DNA of 64,000 nt from Phallus indusiatus (taxonomy: Eukaryota; Basidiomycota; Agaricomycetes; Phallales; Phallaceae), in contig JAQFWX010000054.1 in NCBI GenBank assembly GCA_027605045.1, positions 62,001-126,000 on the forward strand, read 5' to 3'. Shown one piece after another: positions 12,584-25,335 of this stretch. The notes beneath the pieces are model-generated. The model was not told the DNA's origin. It searched no databases and saw nothing but the letters and a program-made list of their open reading frames with translations. Within the stretch, counting starts at the first letter, position 1, and each line of letters begins with the position of its first letter. The position numbers and the translations under genes are program-made.

Positions 12584-13209
12584 CTACATGCCACATTGTT
12601 TTTGAGACTATATGGCAAGATTCCAGGTTTGGGGTGTTAATAACGATTATATGGTTGAGACTATTGAAATCACCTGGTGTCGTCTCAGCGCATCTTTCCG
12701 GCTAAACATTTTATTACAACTGTTGCACGCAAATGGTTTCGCACCACTGTGCGAGTCCCTAAAGCGAGGTCTCTTTAGTATAATATTCTGAGAAATGCAG
12801 TTACTTTTAATCACCGGTGTCGTTTTAAGTCATGTGAGCGGTCAAAGGATAGAGGGCACATATCGCAAGGGTAAGGGCGCGAAGGAGAAGCAGGATAGAC
12901 AGGTTGAGGTGGAGAAGAACTGAGATGCCCGTCATATTGCGAATTCTGCGGGGAGTATGGTATTGGCTGATGCTGACTAGCGGGTGGTAGCGACGAAGGT
13001 GGGTATCCAGGATAAACGGATGAGTTTCCACCTGCGTAAGCCACAGGAGAATAGTTGGATGCGTAGCTCGCTCCATTTCCATAGGGATGGGGGGACATGT
13101 AATTTGCATAAGAAGAGGATGCAGAGGGGGGAGAAGCAGGTGGTTGGTATCGATGATCTTGTGGGGAGGGGTATGATGAGCCATTTGGTTTCATCGGTGC
13201 ATAGGCCAT
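12584..13209 (-). CDS. two-finger C2H2 zinc-finger protein, probable transcription factor
   Basis: The first exon encodes about 110 residues rich in Pro, Ser, Tyr and Gln, of the low-complexity activation-domain kind. It leads into YPCDMCPLSFDRSHDLKRH at the C-terminal end. Splicing (donor GTGATT near 12816, acceptor near 12767) joins RDSHSGAKPFACNSC and NKMFSRKDALRRHQ. The first finger is C-x2-C-x12-H-x3-H; the second reads C-x2-C-x12-H-x5-C. A second intron with acceptor near 12606 gives the short tail SQKQCGM and the stop at 12584, supplying the final Cys ligand. Tandem fingers at the C-terminus of a disordered protein fit a sequence-specific DNA-binding regulator. Targets cannot be told from sequence. 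Confidence 0.8.
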
Positions 13210-14648
13210 ATTTTTTGCGATTCGTGTCCAGGAGGGGTAGAAGCCTGACCGGGTGGGACCCTCGAAATTTAAGCTTTATATAATTTTAGTTGTTCCACCA
13301 CCGTGCAAGCACGAAATTACTCAACACGGATCTAGTCCTATTCAAAAATCAAATCTTTCGGAACGAAGAGATCCTGCAATAACCCAACGTATTTCTTCTT
13401 CATTATTTTCCATGAAGACTATTTAAGACAAAAATGCCGAAAATGATAGTATAATCTTTGTGATTCATCGGCTGCTCGGAAGACCACCTGAAAAGCCTTG
13501 AGGCAAGCGATCCAGTGAAAGGAAACGAGAGACCGGTACAGAGTATCCGATGAGACTATCCCACCTCCCAAGGATGGTAATGAAAACGTGGTTAGAAGGC
13601 GCGCAGCATCATGAAGATCCTTTCCTATAAATCCGTTCGTGGGCGTATCAAGTTTAGATCGACTTGATGTAGGTTTCTCCACCTGCACTATGATCAAGGC
13701 TTCTAAGGGGAATTTTTTCGGCGTTACGAAAACGGTATTTTTGTAGATCGTGCATTACGGCTGCAAAACGCCGATTATGCGACATTTTGTAAGGGAACAA
13801 TAAAAGTGAAGGTCAAAGCCAGTGGTTTTCCTGCGAAATAAAAAGTATATTTAGGTATCCAGAATCTGATCGATAAAAATGGTATAGTTCCCCGAGTCTT
13901 TAAAATCGATTAGGTGGTAATGACTTGTGACACTGTCAACCGGGACACTATGGGAAAGCTCTCTCATCAAGTAAATCGAATTCGACCGCTGGACGATCAG
14001 ACCTCAACGCCGACAAGCTCAGGGATTGAGAAAAGGTTTGTGTTTTTATTTTCGGTGATCCTGAATAAACTAAAATAAATGGAGTCAATTTAAAGGCCAA
14101 ATCTCTTACTGGGATGCCGGATTGCCAATCCGATAATAGCATATGGGTACGTTAGGGAATGAACATCAGTTTTCTGGACCCCACAGATGACGGTAAGTAC
14201 AGAAACAGTATGAGTTTTGATGTTATCCTGAAAGCAACCTAGGCGAGAATTTAATTGATTTTCTAAAAAAACAAAAGCGTGTACCAAGTAAGGATAATCG
14301 CATCGAAAAAAAGTACCTGTTAATAATTTTCTTTATTGTTAAGTAGGACGGCAAAGGCAACGAGCATGCGTACCTTCAAAAACAGTCACAGCCATGTTTT
14401 TTTTTCTCTCAATTACGTAACATGTTCATTTCTGAAAATCTAACCACCCGTGTGTTTCATGATTCAGATGTGATATGTCCATGATTTTTCAGTGTACCTC
14501 AGAGATTCGCTGGTCAGTGGTGACTAGGACTTTTAACTTTGAAGTTGTAAAAAGATTGCCGGTTACCTAAGGCATAATTACGTAACATGCCGAGGAAAAA
14601 TGATAGTACCTTCACAATTTGTTTTCGTTCTTCCTGAACTATTTATTC
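13210..14648. other. 1.4 kb gap without a supportable gene
   Basis: Divergent upstream region of the zinc-finger gene (-) and DNA ligase gene (+). Short frames at 13419-13697 and 13948-14287 on the minus strand have no recognisable motifs. No RNA gene was recognised. Confidence 0.5.
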
Positions 14649-17600
14649 ATGTCTTCCAAACGACTTTCGCCAGAGAAAAAGACCAGTCCGAGGAAAAAAG
14701 TGAAAGCATCTCCAGGGCAGTTAATATTAGAACAATTCTTTTCTTCAAGCAACACGGTTCCAAACCCTTCCATCTCAGTATTGTCACCTGACAGGACAAA
14801 TAACTCGGGTGGAGAATCAACCACTAAAAGGACCATTTCTAAAATTACTCCTCCTAATGACACGTCTTCTTCCAAAAGCTCTCCGCGGCGGTTGCTTGAT
14901 TGGGAACTGTCAGTCGACTTGGACGCTTTCAGCACCTCGCCTGATCTGGAAATTATCGATGAGACAGCCCCAAACAATCATTTGGCCTCAAGGCAATCAG
15001 GTGAATTTTTGTCCTAAAAACGTTTCCTTTTGATCCTGGAGAATTAAATCATTAGAAGCCCTTGGAGAACGCGACTTTTATCCGAGCACCTCACAGTTGA
15101 CGTTGACGAACTCGAAGCTTGATGACAATCATTGCACTCGTCCCTCTTCGTTGAATTCCCTTTCAAAATCTATCTCGATCGATGTTACTTCCAAATCATC
15201 CTCTGTATCGTATCCCGATTTAGCTATCGACCCGTCTCATTTCATTGTCGATCCTTGTCCGCCATGGTCTCCTGCCAGCTATTCTTTTCTCGTCCATGCA
15301 CTGGCCACTCTCTCAAATACTCGTTCTCGGATTGCAATAATCAATACACTTACAAATTATCTTCGTTGTGTAATATTATGTCATCCTCCTTCCCTTATTC
15401 CCTCTCTTTATCTCGTAACGAATAGTCTCGCCCCATCGTATCTTGCCGTCGAGCTGGGCCTAGGTCCTTCGGTTATTACTAAGGCTTTACAGCAAGTATC
15501 TGGTCTCTCAGCGGCTGCCTTGAGCAAACTATACAAGTCTCTGGGCGATCCTGGAGATGTCGCCTTTGCGGCTAAATCTTCAGTCCGGACACTTATTCCC
15601 CATGCACCGCTCACAACGGTTAACGTTTATGAAACCATGTTAAAAATTGCTCGGACACAAGGTCAGGGATCTCTCAAATCAAATCAAAAGTTGGTGGAGA
15701 AGCTTCTACTGTCAGCCAAGGGTGAAGAATCGAGATACCTTGTTCGGACCCTTTGTCAGAATCTACGCGTCGGAGCAGTACGGTATGGAAAATAAATGAT
15801 CTCTTAATGAATTTTTTTATTAGAATTCTGCTCCCAGAAATTCCATAATCTCGGCTTTGGCCAGAGCTATGGTTTTCATTAAGCCAAGCCGTGAAGCGCC
15901 GGAATCATCAACTCTCGACCTCCCTCCTCATGCGGTAAACAAGGTGATAAGTCCTGATAAAAAAGGAAATAAGATCACAAGGTCAGACAAGGGGAAAGAT
16001 GAAATGGCTCAATCATGTCTTCGCGCCGAAGGGGTTTTGAAACACGCATTTGTCATCCATCCTAATTTGGATGATATCGCTGGAGCCTTATTAGACGGCG
16101 GTTTGAACGCCGTTTCAGAGCGTATTTCCTTGTCGGTTGGTCCGTTGCAATTCAATTTCAGCCTCCCTTTGATTCAAAACAAATTCTGATATGGGTTTTA
16201 CTAAGGTGTACCACTTCATCCCACACTAGGTTCACCAGCAAGGTCTCTGGACGAGATCTATGAGAGACTACAAGATCAGGCGTTTGCGGCTGAACTCAAA
16301 TATGATGGACAGCGGGCACAGATACACGCGTTACAAAAAGAGAATGGAGAGGTGTTCGTAAAAATATTTTCTCGTCATTTAGAAGACATGACAGAAAAGG
16401 TTTTATGATTTTTTTTGTTTTTCCCGCTTGTTCATTTTAAATCACGCTTCCTTTAAGTATCCCGATGTCGTAGCACTCGTTCATCGACTCATTTCACGCC
16501 CGTTCACCTCCCAGCCGAAACTTTCGTCGTTCATTATTGATTCCGAGATTGTTGCTGTTGATCCAGATACTGGCGACCTAAAGTCTTTTCAGGATTTATC
16601 TCAGCGAGCGCGGAAAGACGTGCGTGTGGAAGATATCAAAGTCTCGGTCGGAGTATATGCCTATGACATGATGTTTCTCAATGATGAAGTACGTTCTCAG
16701 TGCCACTGAATTCTTCTTCCGTCACATAATCATATCAATGTCCATGGTAGACACAGATTGAAGCACCATTCCGGCATCGGCGCGATCTTTTATATAGATT
16801 CTTGCCGGTTCTAATTCCCGAGACCAAAACCGTTGCTAGATTTTATCACGCTGAGAAATGCGACAGCGAAGAAGGTCAAGAGGCGATTGAGGAATTCTGG
16901 GCCACAGCTGTCAAAGGCCGTGCTGAGGGGTTGATGATAAAAGTGTGGAAACACCTTTTCTCGTCAGAAAATTATTACTAATTTTCAGTAGTTGCTTGAC
17001 CACGGTGAACTTAATCTGGAAGATGCGTCGGTCAGAAGCGCCAATAAATCTAGGAGGAAACCTTTACCGGCTTCTTATGAACCTGGTACGATTAATGACC
17101 GATTTAATTAATAGTGTCTCTGTTTACTAAAACATAAAAGATAAACGGACAATGGCTTGGATAAAGCTTAAAAAGGATTACGTGGAAGGACTCGGCGATA
17201 GTTTGGATATGGTACCAATAGGTATACGCGAAGTGAGCAGTCCGCATGTCAGCTTATGTATCTCTCAACTTTAGGGGCATGGCACGGCAATGGCAGAAAA
17301 GCTTCTTGGTGGAGTCCAATACTGTTAGCAGTCTGGGACCCTTTTAAAGAGGAGTTCGTTGCTGTTTGCAAATGTATGTCTGGTGAGTGAGTAAAAAGGC
17401 GTGATCATTATTAGACCAACCAGACATCAGGATTTTCCGATGCATTTTATAAGGTACCAGTAATTTCGGTAATATTTTATTTTCCTCATTCTTAAAATAC
17501 CTGCACAATGAATTAGGAAATGAAAAAGAAATACGCTGAGGAGGGGGAAAATTGTTCTATGACGTCAAAGTGGAATTGCAACGCGGGAGGTGATTGAATG

Positions 17601-18021
17601 ATTGGATCAAGCAAGCAAGAAAGGACATTTACTCATTAGCACTATTTGATCAGGGTTTTCTCCTTCGGTTTACTTTAAACCTTCCGAGGTCTGGGAAATT
17701 CGTGGCTCCGAGTAAGCGCACTATATCCTCAGTGGTTTTCCGTAACTTAACTTTTTCTCGAGCATCACATTGAGTCCGGTCTCGATTGCTGCCCGTGAAC
17801 TAATTTCCAAGGACAAAGGGCTTAGTCTCCGATTTCCCAGGTTTATGAAAGTGAGAAACGACAAAAACCCTGAACAAGCCTCATCTACCGAATTTCTTGC
17901 GGATATTTGGCGACACCAAGAGAACCGGGGGAGAAAAGAGCAACATGTCGACGAAGGGGATTTAGTTGAACTTGATTGGAACTCTGGTGAAGAGCCAACA
18001 TCGGATTCAGAAGCTGGGTAA
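14649..18021 (+). CDS. CDC9: DNA ligase I (ATP-dependent, Cdc9 type)
   Basis: Seals nicks between Okazaki fragments and in excision repair. The N-terminus has a basic nuclear-signal-like patch ([10 protein letters not shown]) followed by QLILEQFF, a match to the PCNA-binding PIP box (Q-x-x-hydrophobic-x-x-F-F). The DNA-binding domain follows in the exon at 15097-15795, with [14 protein letters not shown] and, after splicing, [13 protein letters not shown]. The adenylation motif is [13 protein letters not shown], with Lys in KYDG as the nucleotidyl acceptor. Other conserved blocks are [44 protein letters not shown] and [27 protein letters not shown]. The OB-fold end is [23 protein letters not shown] and [20 protein letters not shown]. 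The model needs roughly a dozen short introns. The last codons overlap a GTAAGC sequence, so an extra 3' exon is possible. Confidence 0.93.
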
Positions 18022-18465
18022 GCTTGGGAATTGGACGAGACTCATTCTTTAGGTAAAACTTGTGACAGCAGCTGACGAGGGGAAGAAAGTATGTTTCCTG
18101 TTACTGTTATACTAATAGCACGCAATGTAAGGATAGTGTCTGTAAATTGAATAGGTTGTTTTGAATCACGCAACAGAGTGTAATGAACTCGAAATGGCGA
18201 CCATCAATGTAGGCCATCATTTGTCCCTGTCCATAGGCATAGATCGTCGTCCAATGGCTGGTCCTCTGCGATGGCAGCTCTGCTTTGGGCGCTTACCGGT
18301 CTCCATGCCCGTGGTCACTTCCTTGCTTTTCCTTTATAACCACCCCGTGTGTTGCAGGACTTCATACGTTTTCATTCCTTCTTAAAGCATAGATTGCTCA
18401 GATTTATTTCTTGATTCTCTGTCTTTTCTAGCCTTCCTTCTTTTAAACTTTTCTATTGATCAATT
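18022..18465. other. intergenic region
   Basis: Between the ligase stop and the start of the DUF7727 gene on the same strand. No open segment of coding character is visible, apart from a possible but unproven extra ligase exon near 18053. The right end is pyrimidine-rich and likely holds the promoter of the next gene. Confidence 0.5.
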
Positions 18466-19084
18466 ATGGGTGTTTTCATCTGGCATGAGTGGGCTCGTTT
18501 TGTAGCGGTTACAGCTTGCATCTGTACGTTTCGGTCATTGATGCCGCTTCAAGTCTAATTGTTTTTGTAGACTCTGTTTGGGCAGGCTTTTGGGGTTTAA
18601 TTTATCGCAAGTTCTTTTGGGATTTCGTCAATGGGACACTTCGTAACCCCGGCGGGCTCCAGTATGTTAATCTACCAAAACTAAAACTCACCCAACCTCA
18701 CATGCTTTGGCTATAGACCTGCCAATCAAGACAAAATTTTCGTCAATATTATTGTCAAGGCGCCCATTATTCAAATCGTTACGATCATCATGGCACTCTT
18801 CCTCCTTGCCTTAGAGACGGGTCTACCGCCATTGAAGAATACGGCTCTATATCGTAGTTGGGTCCCTCGTATCGTGATGTTGATAATTTTGGCCTTTTTT
18901 ACGATATTGTTTTATCAAGTAAGTGGAGAGACATATTTTGGCAGGGAAATACATACTCATACGACCTTTTTCATAGGGAACAAATGCCGCTCTCTACTCA
19001 ACAATTGCGGCAGTGGGGTATACAATGGCACAGGCTCGCGGTGAAACTCCGAAGATCAAGAAGAGTGGCGGAGGGAAGGCTTGA
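18466..19084 (+). CDS. DUF7727-type four-helix membrane protein
   Basis: Four exons give about 150 residues. The first, MGVFIWHEWARFVAVTACI, splices across 18523-18571 to YSVWAGFWGLIYRKFFWDF. Next comes VNGTLRNPGGLQ, and a further exon carries VKAPIIQIVTIIMALFLLAL and two more hydrophobic segments. The last exon is GTNAALYSTIAAVGYTMAQA with a basic KIKKSGGGKA tail. Four transmembrane helices are predicted by eye. The pattern (HEWAR start, YRKFFWDFV, NPGGLQP, FYQGTN) matches a fungal family I know as DUF7727. Its function is not established; some intracellular membrane is likely. Confidence 0.8.
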
Positions 19085-19289
19085 AAGCAGATTTATTTTG
19101 TCATAGTGCAGGGTTCTATTGACAAATTTTCCTTTTCCTTCTTTGAGTCACGTTGCACCGTGTTGTGAAAGCATTCTTAATCAATAATTATTGATTTTTA
19201 ACATCTTCACCGACGAAATAAAGTAAATATCTCAGTTCTCGACCACAACTGCTCAGCGAAACATACGCCCTATGTTATGTAAGCGTCAG

Positions 19290-20679
19290 ATGCCATCAAG
19301 CGTCGGCAAGATGTCAGTAAACTCCAGCCTCGAGCAAGAATCGCAAATAATCTCTCAACTACCTAGCGCATTTCAGAAGGCAGTCGAATCCGGTCAATTG
19401 TTCTTTTTCTCTTCTACACTCAATGAACACGTTGAATCAGAGATTGAGGTAGAGAAGTCACGTCGTTCTTCGTATCCGGAAATCTAATCGTCAAGAATAT
19501 ATCGCCCAGTTCCAGCTACGTCTTTGTCCAGCACTCCAAAAAAGCCGACTGCAATCACCCAACCTAAAGATGCTGAAAAGCCAAAAGATCCATTTGCCCC
19601 GCCATATGTAGCCGAGTTGTATGTTGGTGATCTTCGACCTGAGGATGACGAGGAATATGCAATCTTGGCAAGTTCGATGGTCCTTCATTTATTTCAAACA
19701 TATGACTAATGTAATGAATAGCTGAACAAATTCTCAGTTGTTGAAAGACATTTTCTCTTGGTCACGAAAGGTATGTCAATGGTCCGTTGCTCTCCACTGT
19801 AATAGAAGCTTATTACCCCTTGTGAAGAATACCGTTCTCAAACCTCACCCCTCTCACCCTCAGATTTACTGGTTTGTTCTACGCAATATGCGTGTCCCTT
19901 ATCTTGATTCGACTTTTATTCAGCAAAGCTATCAACTTCTTCTAGCCGCACGACAAATTGGCCAGACTTACATTGCCTTCTATAATTGTTCGTTAACAAC
20001 TAAGTTTCTCTCTCTTTTGATTTACCCTTGATATGAAGTAAACGGACACGAATATAGGTGGCGATGTTAGTGGCGCAAGTCAAACGCACAAACACATACA
20101 ATTTCTCCCCGTCAAAAGTCTTCCTATTGAGAAGTTGGCTAATTTAGTCAATGGTATAGAACCTGGTAAATCTTACTTGACGTTCAACAGATGGCCTATT
20201 ACACTCATCTTCGGTCACGTTTACAGGAGCACCGTTTGTTATTTCTCAGCTGCCATACGCACATGGCATCATCCGCTTTCCGTTCAGTTTATCTTCGCTG
20301 CCAAAAGAGAATATCAAATACACATTGGTGGATGGTTTTTTGAGATTGCTTGATTTTGCCATCATGACTACAAGACACAATGAAGACCAACAACCTGGCC
20401 CCCCCTCCTACAATGTCATAATGACAACAGAACACTTACATTTGATTCCGAGGAGCAAGGAAGTTTATACGTTGAAGTCCGGTGATGTAAGTCTTTTTGT
20501 CAGTTTTTTTCGGATTGATGGTTATAATTATTTCGTAGCCCATTAGTGTGAATTCTTTAGGATTTAGTGGCATGATGCTCGTTAAGAGTGAAGAGGAGTT
20601 AGAAGCCGTCAAGGGTGAGGGTGTCCTGAAAATTCTGGAAGCAGTTGGAATGAAGAAATTCAACGAAGAACACGACTGA
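19290..20679 (+). CDS. APA2: ATP adenylyltransferase / Ap4A phosphorylase (Apa1/Apa2 type)
   Basis: HIT-superfamily enzyme that splits diadenosine tetraphosphate with phosphate to ATP and ADP. Spliced segments in order are LPSAFQKAVESGQLFFFSST, KKPTAITQ plus DPFAPPYVAELYVGDL, LNKFSVVERHFLLVTKEYRS, PLSPSDLL, LAARQIGQTYIAFYN and IGGDVSGASQTHKHIQFLP. The last holds the His-x-His-x-Gln catalytic motif of this subfamily. Later segments are YNVIMTTEHLHLIPRS and NSLGFSGMMLVKSEEEL, typical of the C-terminal half. Several introns of about 50 bases interrupt the gene; the junction between the first and second exons was not resolved. Three in-frame ATGs (19272, 19290, 19311) compete. I chose 19290, but 19311 is equally possible. 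Confidence 0.88.
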
Positions 20680-20820
20680 CAAAATAGAATACAAGAATTT
20701 GTTACCAAACTGAGATAAGATAAAAAGTGATATCATGTACAGATTGCGATCATTACCTCGAGTCCAAGTTCAAAGTCCGAGCCTGCCTAACAGCTCCAAA
20801 ACTGTTCACAGTCGCCTCGT

Positions 20821-22847
20821 ATGAAGGCCAGTTCACGGCCCCCGCCTCCTCGGCCTCAGGCTGCTCTGAATGTTTCCTCAAATTTTTCGGGGTACGGCTT
20901 TGACTGGGGTGAGGACGATGCATGGGACTCGGCTTCCGACTCTGAGTCCGCGATTCCTCCTTCACGATCAACAGCAGTAGCTGTACCAAAACGACCGAAT
21001 GCAAATAACTCAAGCTCAGCATTATCACTTTCATATACCCATATATCAGCACCAAGTCCATCATCTTATCCTCCTAGGGGAGAATCGTTAGGAGTCCTAT
21101 CGAAAGAAGCTGAATCCAAGGCCGGTTGGACGATTGTGACAAGATCCAGCGAGAACAGGAGCAAGGATTCTACTCTTCCCATCAAAAATGGTCCAAAGAC
21201 GATTAACTCGTCAACAAAAATCGATGACAAGGATATTGACGATGACATGGTGGTTGGTGATTTAGAACAGGAACCTAAGTTGGTCGCTCACCCGGTGAAC
21301 GTGGTTAAAAGCACGGCAGAGGAAGTTTTAAAAGGTTTGAGTCTATCTCGCAAGATTAACTAGCTACTTTATGCTAAATTAAAATAGATCCATTTTACAA
21401 TCTTCGAACTCAGGCTAAATCTAGAACTGCTAAGCCTTCGCAACCCCCAGAGCCGTCAGCAGCCAGTCCTTCGCTACAGCGTGAAACATCTATACGCACA
21501 AGTCGTCGCCGTAAATTCGATGAGTGTTTACTGTCGCAAGATATCAACATAGGTATGCACTCTTTAGAGGTAGTTTTGCTAAACAAATTAACTTGCGTCG
21601 TCAAGCTGAGCTTCGAAAACTTGCATGGTCTGGTATACCTAATGAGCTAAGACCCATAGTTTGGCAACTATTATCAGTAAGCCTACCTATATCCTTCTTT
21701 GCGTTTTGAAGTCTGACACATGCTAAGGGATATTTGCCTTTGAATAGTCAGATGCGGCTCAATACGTTACAGCGGAAACGAGAAGAATACAAGTCGCTCG
21801 TAGAAGCGGCTTTTGCTCGAGGTCGTGAGGGACTCGATCAACAGATTTGGCATCAGATTGAGATAGACGTTCCTCGAACTAGACCGGGTGTCAGGCTTTG
21901 GATGGAAGGGGCAACTCAAAGAGTGGGATCCTCTTTATCGATCTTTTGGAATATTCTCACTCGTATATATGGAACAGTGTTTAGAACGAATTCTCTATGT
22001 TTGGGCCATCCGTCATCCCGCGAGCGGCTACGTACAGGGAATCAATGATCTCGCTACCCCATTTATCCAAGTATTCGTATCTGCTTATATAGGTAAGTGC
22101 AGTATAGATTCCTTTTAAATCTTCAATTGTTCATTTCATTAGAGTGTGATCCCGAGGATTTCGATCTTGGTATCTTATCATCCGAAATCGTTGATGTCAT
22201 CGAGGCGGATACATTTTGGTGTCTATCTCGGCTTCTGGATGGCATCCAGGACAATTACATATCCGCTCAACCTGGTATCCACCGGAGTATCAAGCGCATG
22301 GCCGAACTTGTCTCTCGAATAGATGGTCATTCAAATTCAATCTCGATTTCGTATCCTCTGACTTGCTGTGTTCAGCTCCGCTATATGCTCATTTGCAATC
22401 CGAAAATGTCGAATTCATGCAATTTGCTTTTAGATGGATGAACTGCCTACTTATGCGGGAAATAAGCGTTCAAAATACCATCCGTATGTGGGATACATAC
22501 CTGGTAATTATGACTTCATTCCAGTTACATTTTCCTCCTTCGTCCACCCTGACAATTTTCTGCTTAGGCCGAAGGACCTGATGCCTTTTCGCAATTTCAC
22601 TTGTACGTGTGTGCTGCATTTCTCGTGAAATGGAGTGACAAATTGCGGGGGATGGACTTTCAGGTGAAGACTCCCTGTGAAAGTTCTCTGACACAAGGAT
22701 CTGACCTTTTCTTAGGGAATCATCATGTTTCTTCAATCCCTACCTACTCAAGATTGGACGGACCATAATGTAGAGCTTTTGCTAAGTGAAGCATTTCTGT
22801 TGAATTCCGTTTGGCATAATGCGCAAAGTCATTTCATTGGTAAATAG
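20821..22847 (+). CDS. GYP1: TBC-domain Rab GTPase-activating protein, Gyp1/TBC1D22 type
   Basis: The disordered N-terminal third has a distinctive GYGFDWGEDDAWDSASDSES stretch. An intron from GTTTGAG near 21335 to the AATAG acceptor near 21388 keeps DPFYNLRTQAKSRT in frame. The TBC domain follows with LRKLAWSGIPNELRPIVWQLL, the RxxxW-type entry of the domain. Then come QIEIDVPRTRPG (the IxxDxxR arginine-finger motif), YVWAIRHPASGYVQGINDLATPF (the YxQ glutamine finger), DTFWCLSRLLDGIQDNYI and WMNCLLMREISVQNTIRMWDTYL. Both catalytic fingers are present, so activity is expected. Gyp1 acts on Ypt1/Rab1 at the Golgi; that substrate is inferred from family resemblance. A CACAG acceptor just before the ATG could mean an additional 5' exon. 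Confidence 0.88.
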
Positions 22848-23091
22848 TCTATTATTGTCGCAAGTAAAATGCTATGTAGATGTATTATTGGAGAAGGAGG
22901 TTGAACAAGCATACTATTATTCGACAGGGTAAATAAAAAAACTGCGTTGTAATATAATCAGGAGCGACATATTCCAAGTAAATTTGAAGCTACTTTGAAG
23001 GGTGCCAGAGTCACAAGTCAAATCCGCCCGTGAATATACGACATGCAAGAGATTGTCAACATTAATTAAAATTCATTTACATAGATTAATA

Positions 23092-25198
23092 TCATTTCTG
23101 TGAGACTTTAGCCACCCATTCCTTGGCATCATTCTCGGTACTTAATCGTAGCTTGAAAAAATCTGCAGTGCCATTTTCATTGGGTACTAAAAACGATATA
23201 GATTTTCCATCCGCGGTCACTTTGAAGCCCGGGACGATAAGTGTGTTCTTCTCACAGATAAGCCATATTGTAATTCAGTAATAAAGGTTGGACATACCAC
23301 GATGATTTTGCCATTGCTGGAATTCCGCATTAACAGCCGCCGCCTTTCTCCGTCTTTTTTCTTTTTCAATTTTAACTGACCTACTTGGAGATAGAATGGC
23401 ATTGTGAACTAACTAGCAAGCAGCTTACCAGCACCCACGGATGACCATGTTTTCTGATTATTTTCACCGGTAATACTAATATAGGCTCTTGATTTTGTCT
23501 CAAACAAAGTCTCTTCATCTTCTTCTCCGACGCTGTCCTTATCATACGGATTAATAGAATTTTCCTTACTTTCACCTTCGAGATTCTGAGATGTGCCAGC
23601 ATCGCTATCTTCTTCTGTTGCCTCTTGCTTTGCCGGCGCACTCTGCAAGTCGGTAGGCGTCGGTGGTCCGTTTGCAGGCGCTGACTGTTGGGGAGTAACG
23701 TTTCCAAATGAGAACCCTACGGGATTACCAATATTTCCGTTATTTGCCAATGAGCTTCCAAACGCCGTCGATGGTGATTTCGGACTTGAAGTTAACGAAG
23801 AAGGTGGTGATAAGAAAGACGCAAATCCAGGTGTCATCGGCGCTGACGGCGATTTGAAAAAGTTCTGTGGCGCGGTTGAATTCGACGAGCCAGACGGCTT
23901 TGAGTCGGTAGTTTGCTTTTCCTTTTCTTCCGGTTTTTCTGCAGTGGCCGTTTTTGATGTGTCCCCATCTGCTGGATTACCAAACACAAAAAAGCCAGAC
24001 GTAGGTGGTTTAGGAGCTCCAAAGGAGAAAGACGACGACGACGACGTCGATGATGATGATGATGAGGATGATGATGATGCTGCTGCTGCTAAGGGCGGCC
24101 AGGAAAAGCCTGAAGCAGAGGATGTGCCGGATGCCAGAGGTGTCGCGGTGAAACTAAATTTGGCCGGAGGGATGGGCATGGTAAATGAAGGCGACGCAGC
24201 AGAAGAGGTGGAAGGCGCTGGAGTAGTAGTTTTTGGGGGTTGTGCCTTGCTGGATTCATATTCCTTCTCGATATTCTCGCGGATTTTTCGATAATTTTCG
24301 TTGATTGATGAGAAATCAGCAAATGGGTCTTTATCTATTGCTTCCTGTACGGCTTTTAAGAATGAGACGTTCAACCCACGGAGGTTTATATAGAACTTTT
24401 GCGCAGGATTTTGGGAAGTTGAAGTCGAATTTGCTGTTGCTGCTGTCGAAACATTCGAGAACAAGGAGGAAATCGGAGGGATAGACGATGAAGGTAAACT
24501 TGAGGTAGAAGCTTGGTAGGTCTGTTAACAATCATTGGAAGACAGTCGCAGGAAATGCAAACTGTTGACGTAATGAGTAAATAGCAAATAAACTTGTAAA
24601 GAGAAAGTATTTTTACCTTACGTATACCTGGAGAGTTTGTGTTGACCGTGGTGGTTGTAGCTGAACCAAATCCAGAGAAGGAAGGTATAGGAAACGATGA
24701 AAGTGGTGAAAAGGCATTCTATGAGGAGAATATTGTCATGAAAAGATTTGGATCCGTAAAGAGAGACAAAAATAGCGATACTTTTGTAGCTTCATTATTG
24801 GCAGGAGTAGTCCCGAATCCCGAAAACGCGCCAAACCTTGACGGTCCTGAGGTCTCCTGTAGGGTGAGGGTAATTACTTCGTCAACAAGAATATGTAACT
24901 GAAGATTACATTTTTGATGCTCGGTGATGAGGGGTTTAAAGCTGTAACTGAACTTGAAGGTGGTCGCTTTGGAAGACCTTTGATTCTATCAAGAATTAGA
25001 AAACATGCAGTGATGACGATGGTACACCTCTCACTTTCGAGTTGCAAGCGATTCTGCATCCGCTTTTTGAGACCCACCGATTTCCTGGTATAAATACTGC
25101 TTGAGATTAATCGTAGAAATAAACTTTTAACACACCTCGGCTTCATCGTTATTGTCGGCGTTGTCTTTTGTCAATTGTGTCTCGGCGGTGCGTTTCAT
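23092..25198 (-). CDS. NUP2: FG nucleoporin of the Nup2/Nup50 type with Ran-binding domain
   Basis: The start MKRTAETQLTKDNADNNDEAE is followed by an exon with GGSQKADAESLATRK and then IKGLPKRPP, the N-terminal signature by which Nup50/Nup2 bind importin alpha. Middle exons hold FG motifs (RFGAFSGFG, FSGFGSA, SFGAP, FVFGNP, TAFGSS, FSFGN), a conserved helix (NLRGLNVSFLKAVQEAI, then DKDPFADFS) and a long poly-Ser run. The C-terminal exons (23409 and below) form a Ran-binding domain: SRAYISITGENNQKTWSSVG, LKLKKKKDGERRRLLMRNSS, then PGFKVTADGKSISFLVPNEN and the end AKEWVAKVSQK. It would act at the nuclear pore basket in release and recycling of importin alpha. At least five introns are needed. 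The long opposite-strand open frame here is a shadow. Confidence 0.88.
24031..24090. repeat. trinucleotide repeat coding for poly-Ser
   Basis: GAC/GAT/GCT triplet runs on the + strand. Read on the minus strand they encode about 19 consecutive Ser residues, broken once by Thr, inside the nucleoporin linker. The repeat also opens a false acidic frame on the + strand. Its length probably varies between strains. Confidence 0.85.
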
Positions 25199-25335
25199 TG
25201 TGTGAAGAAAGATGTGAGGACTATGAAATGCTTCCGCGACGCGTCCCTCAAGCTTTCGCGCAAGATATACATATTCGAAAATAAGGAACGTGAACAAGGG
25301 AACAAAGGTTCAAAGGTTATTATTTATCTAAGACC

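Noticed and set aside
23593..24294. Long + strand open frame (233 codons), acidic, opposite the nucleoporin gene
   Set aside because: It is a shadow: the poly-Ser triplet repeat and biased codons of the nucleoporin on the minus strand keep the opposite frame open.
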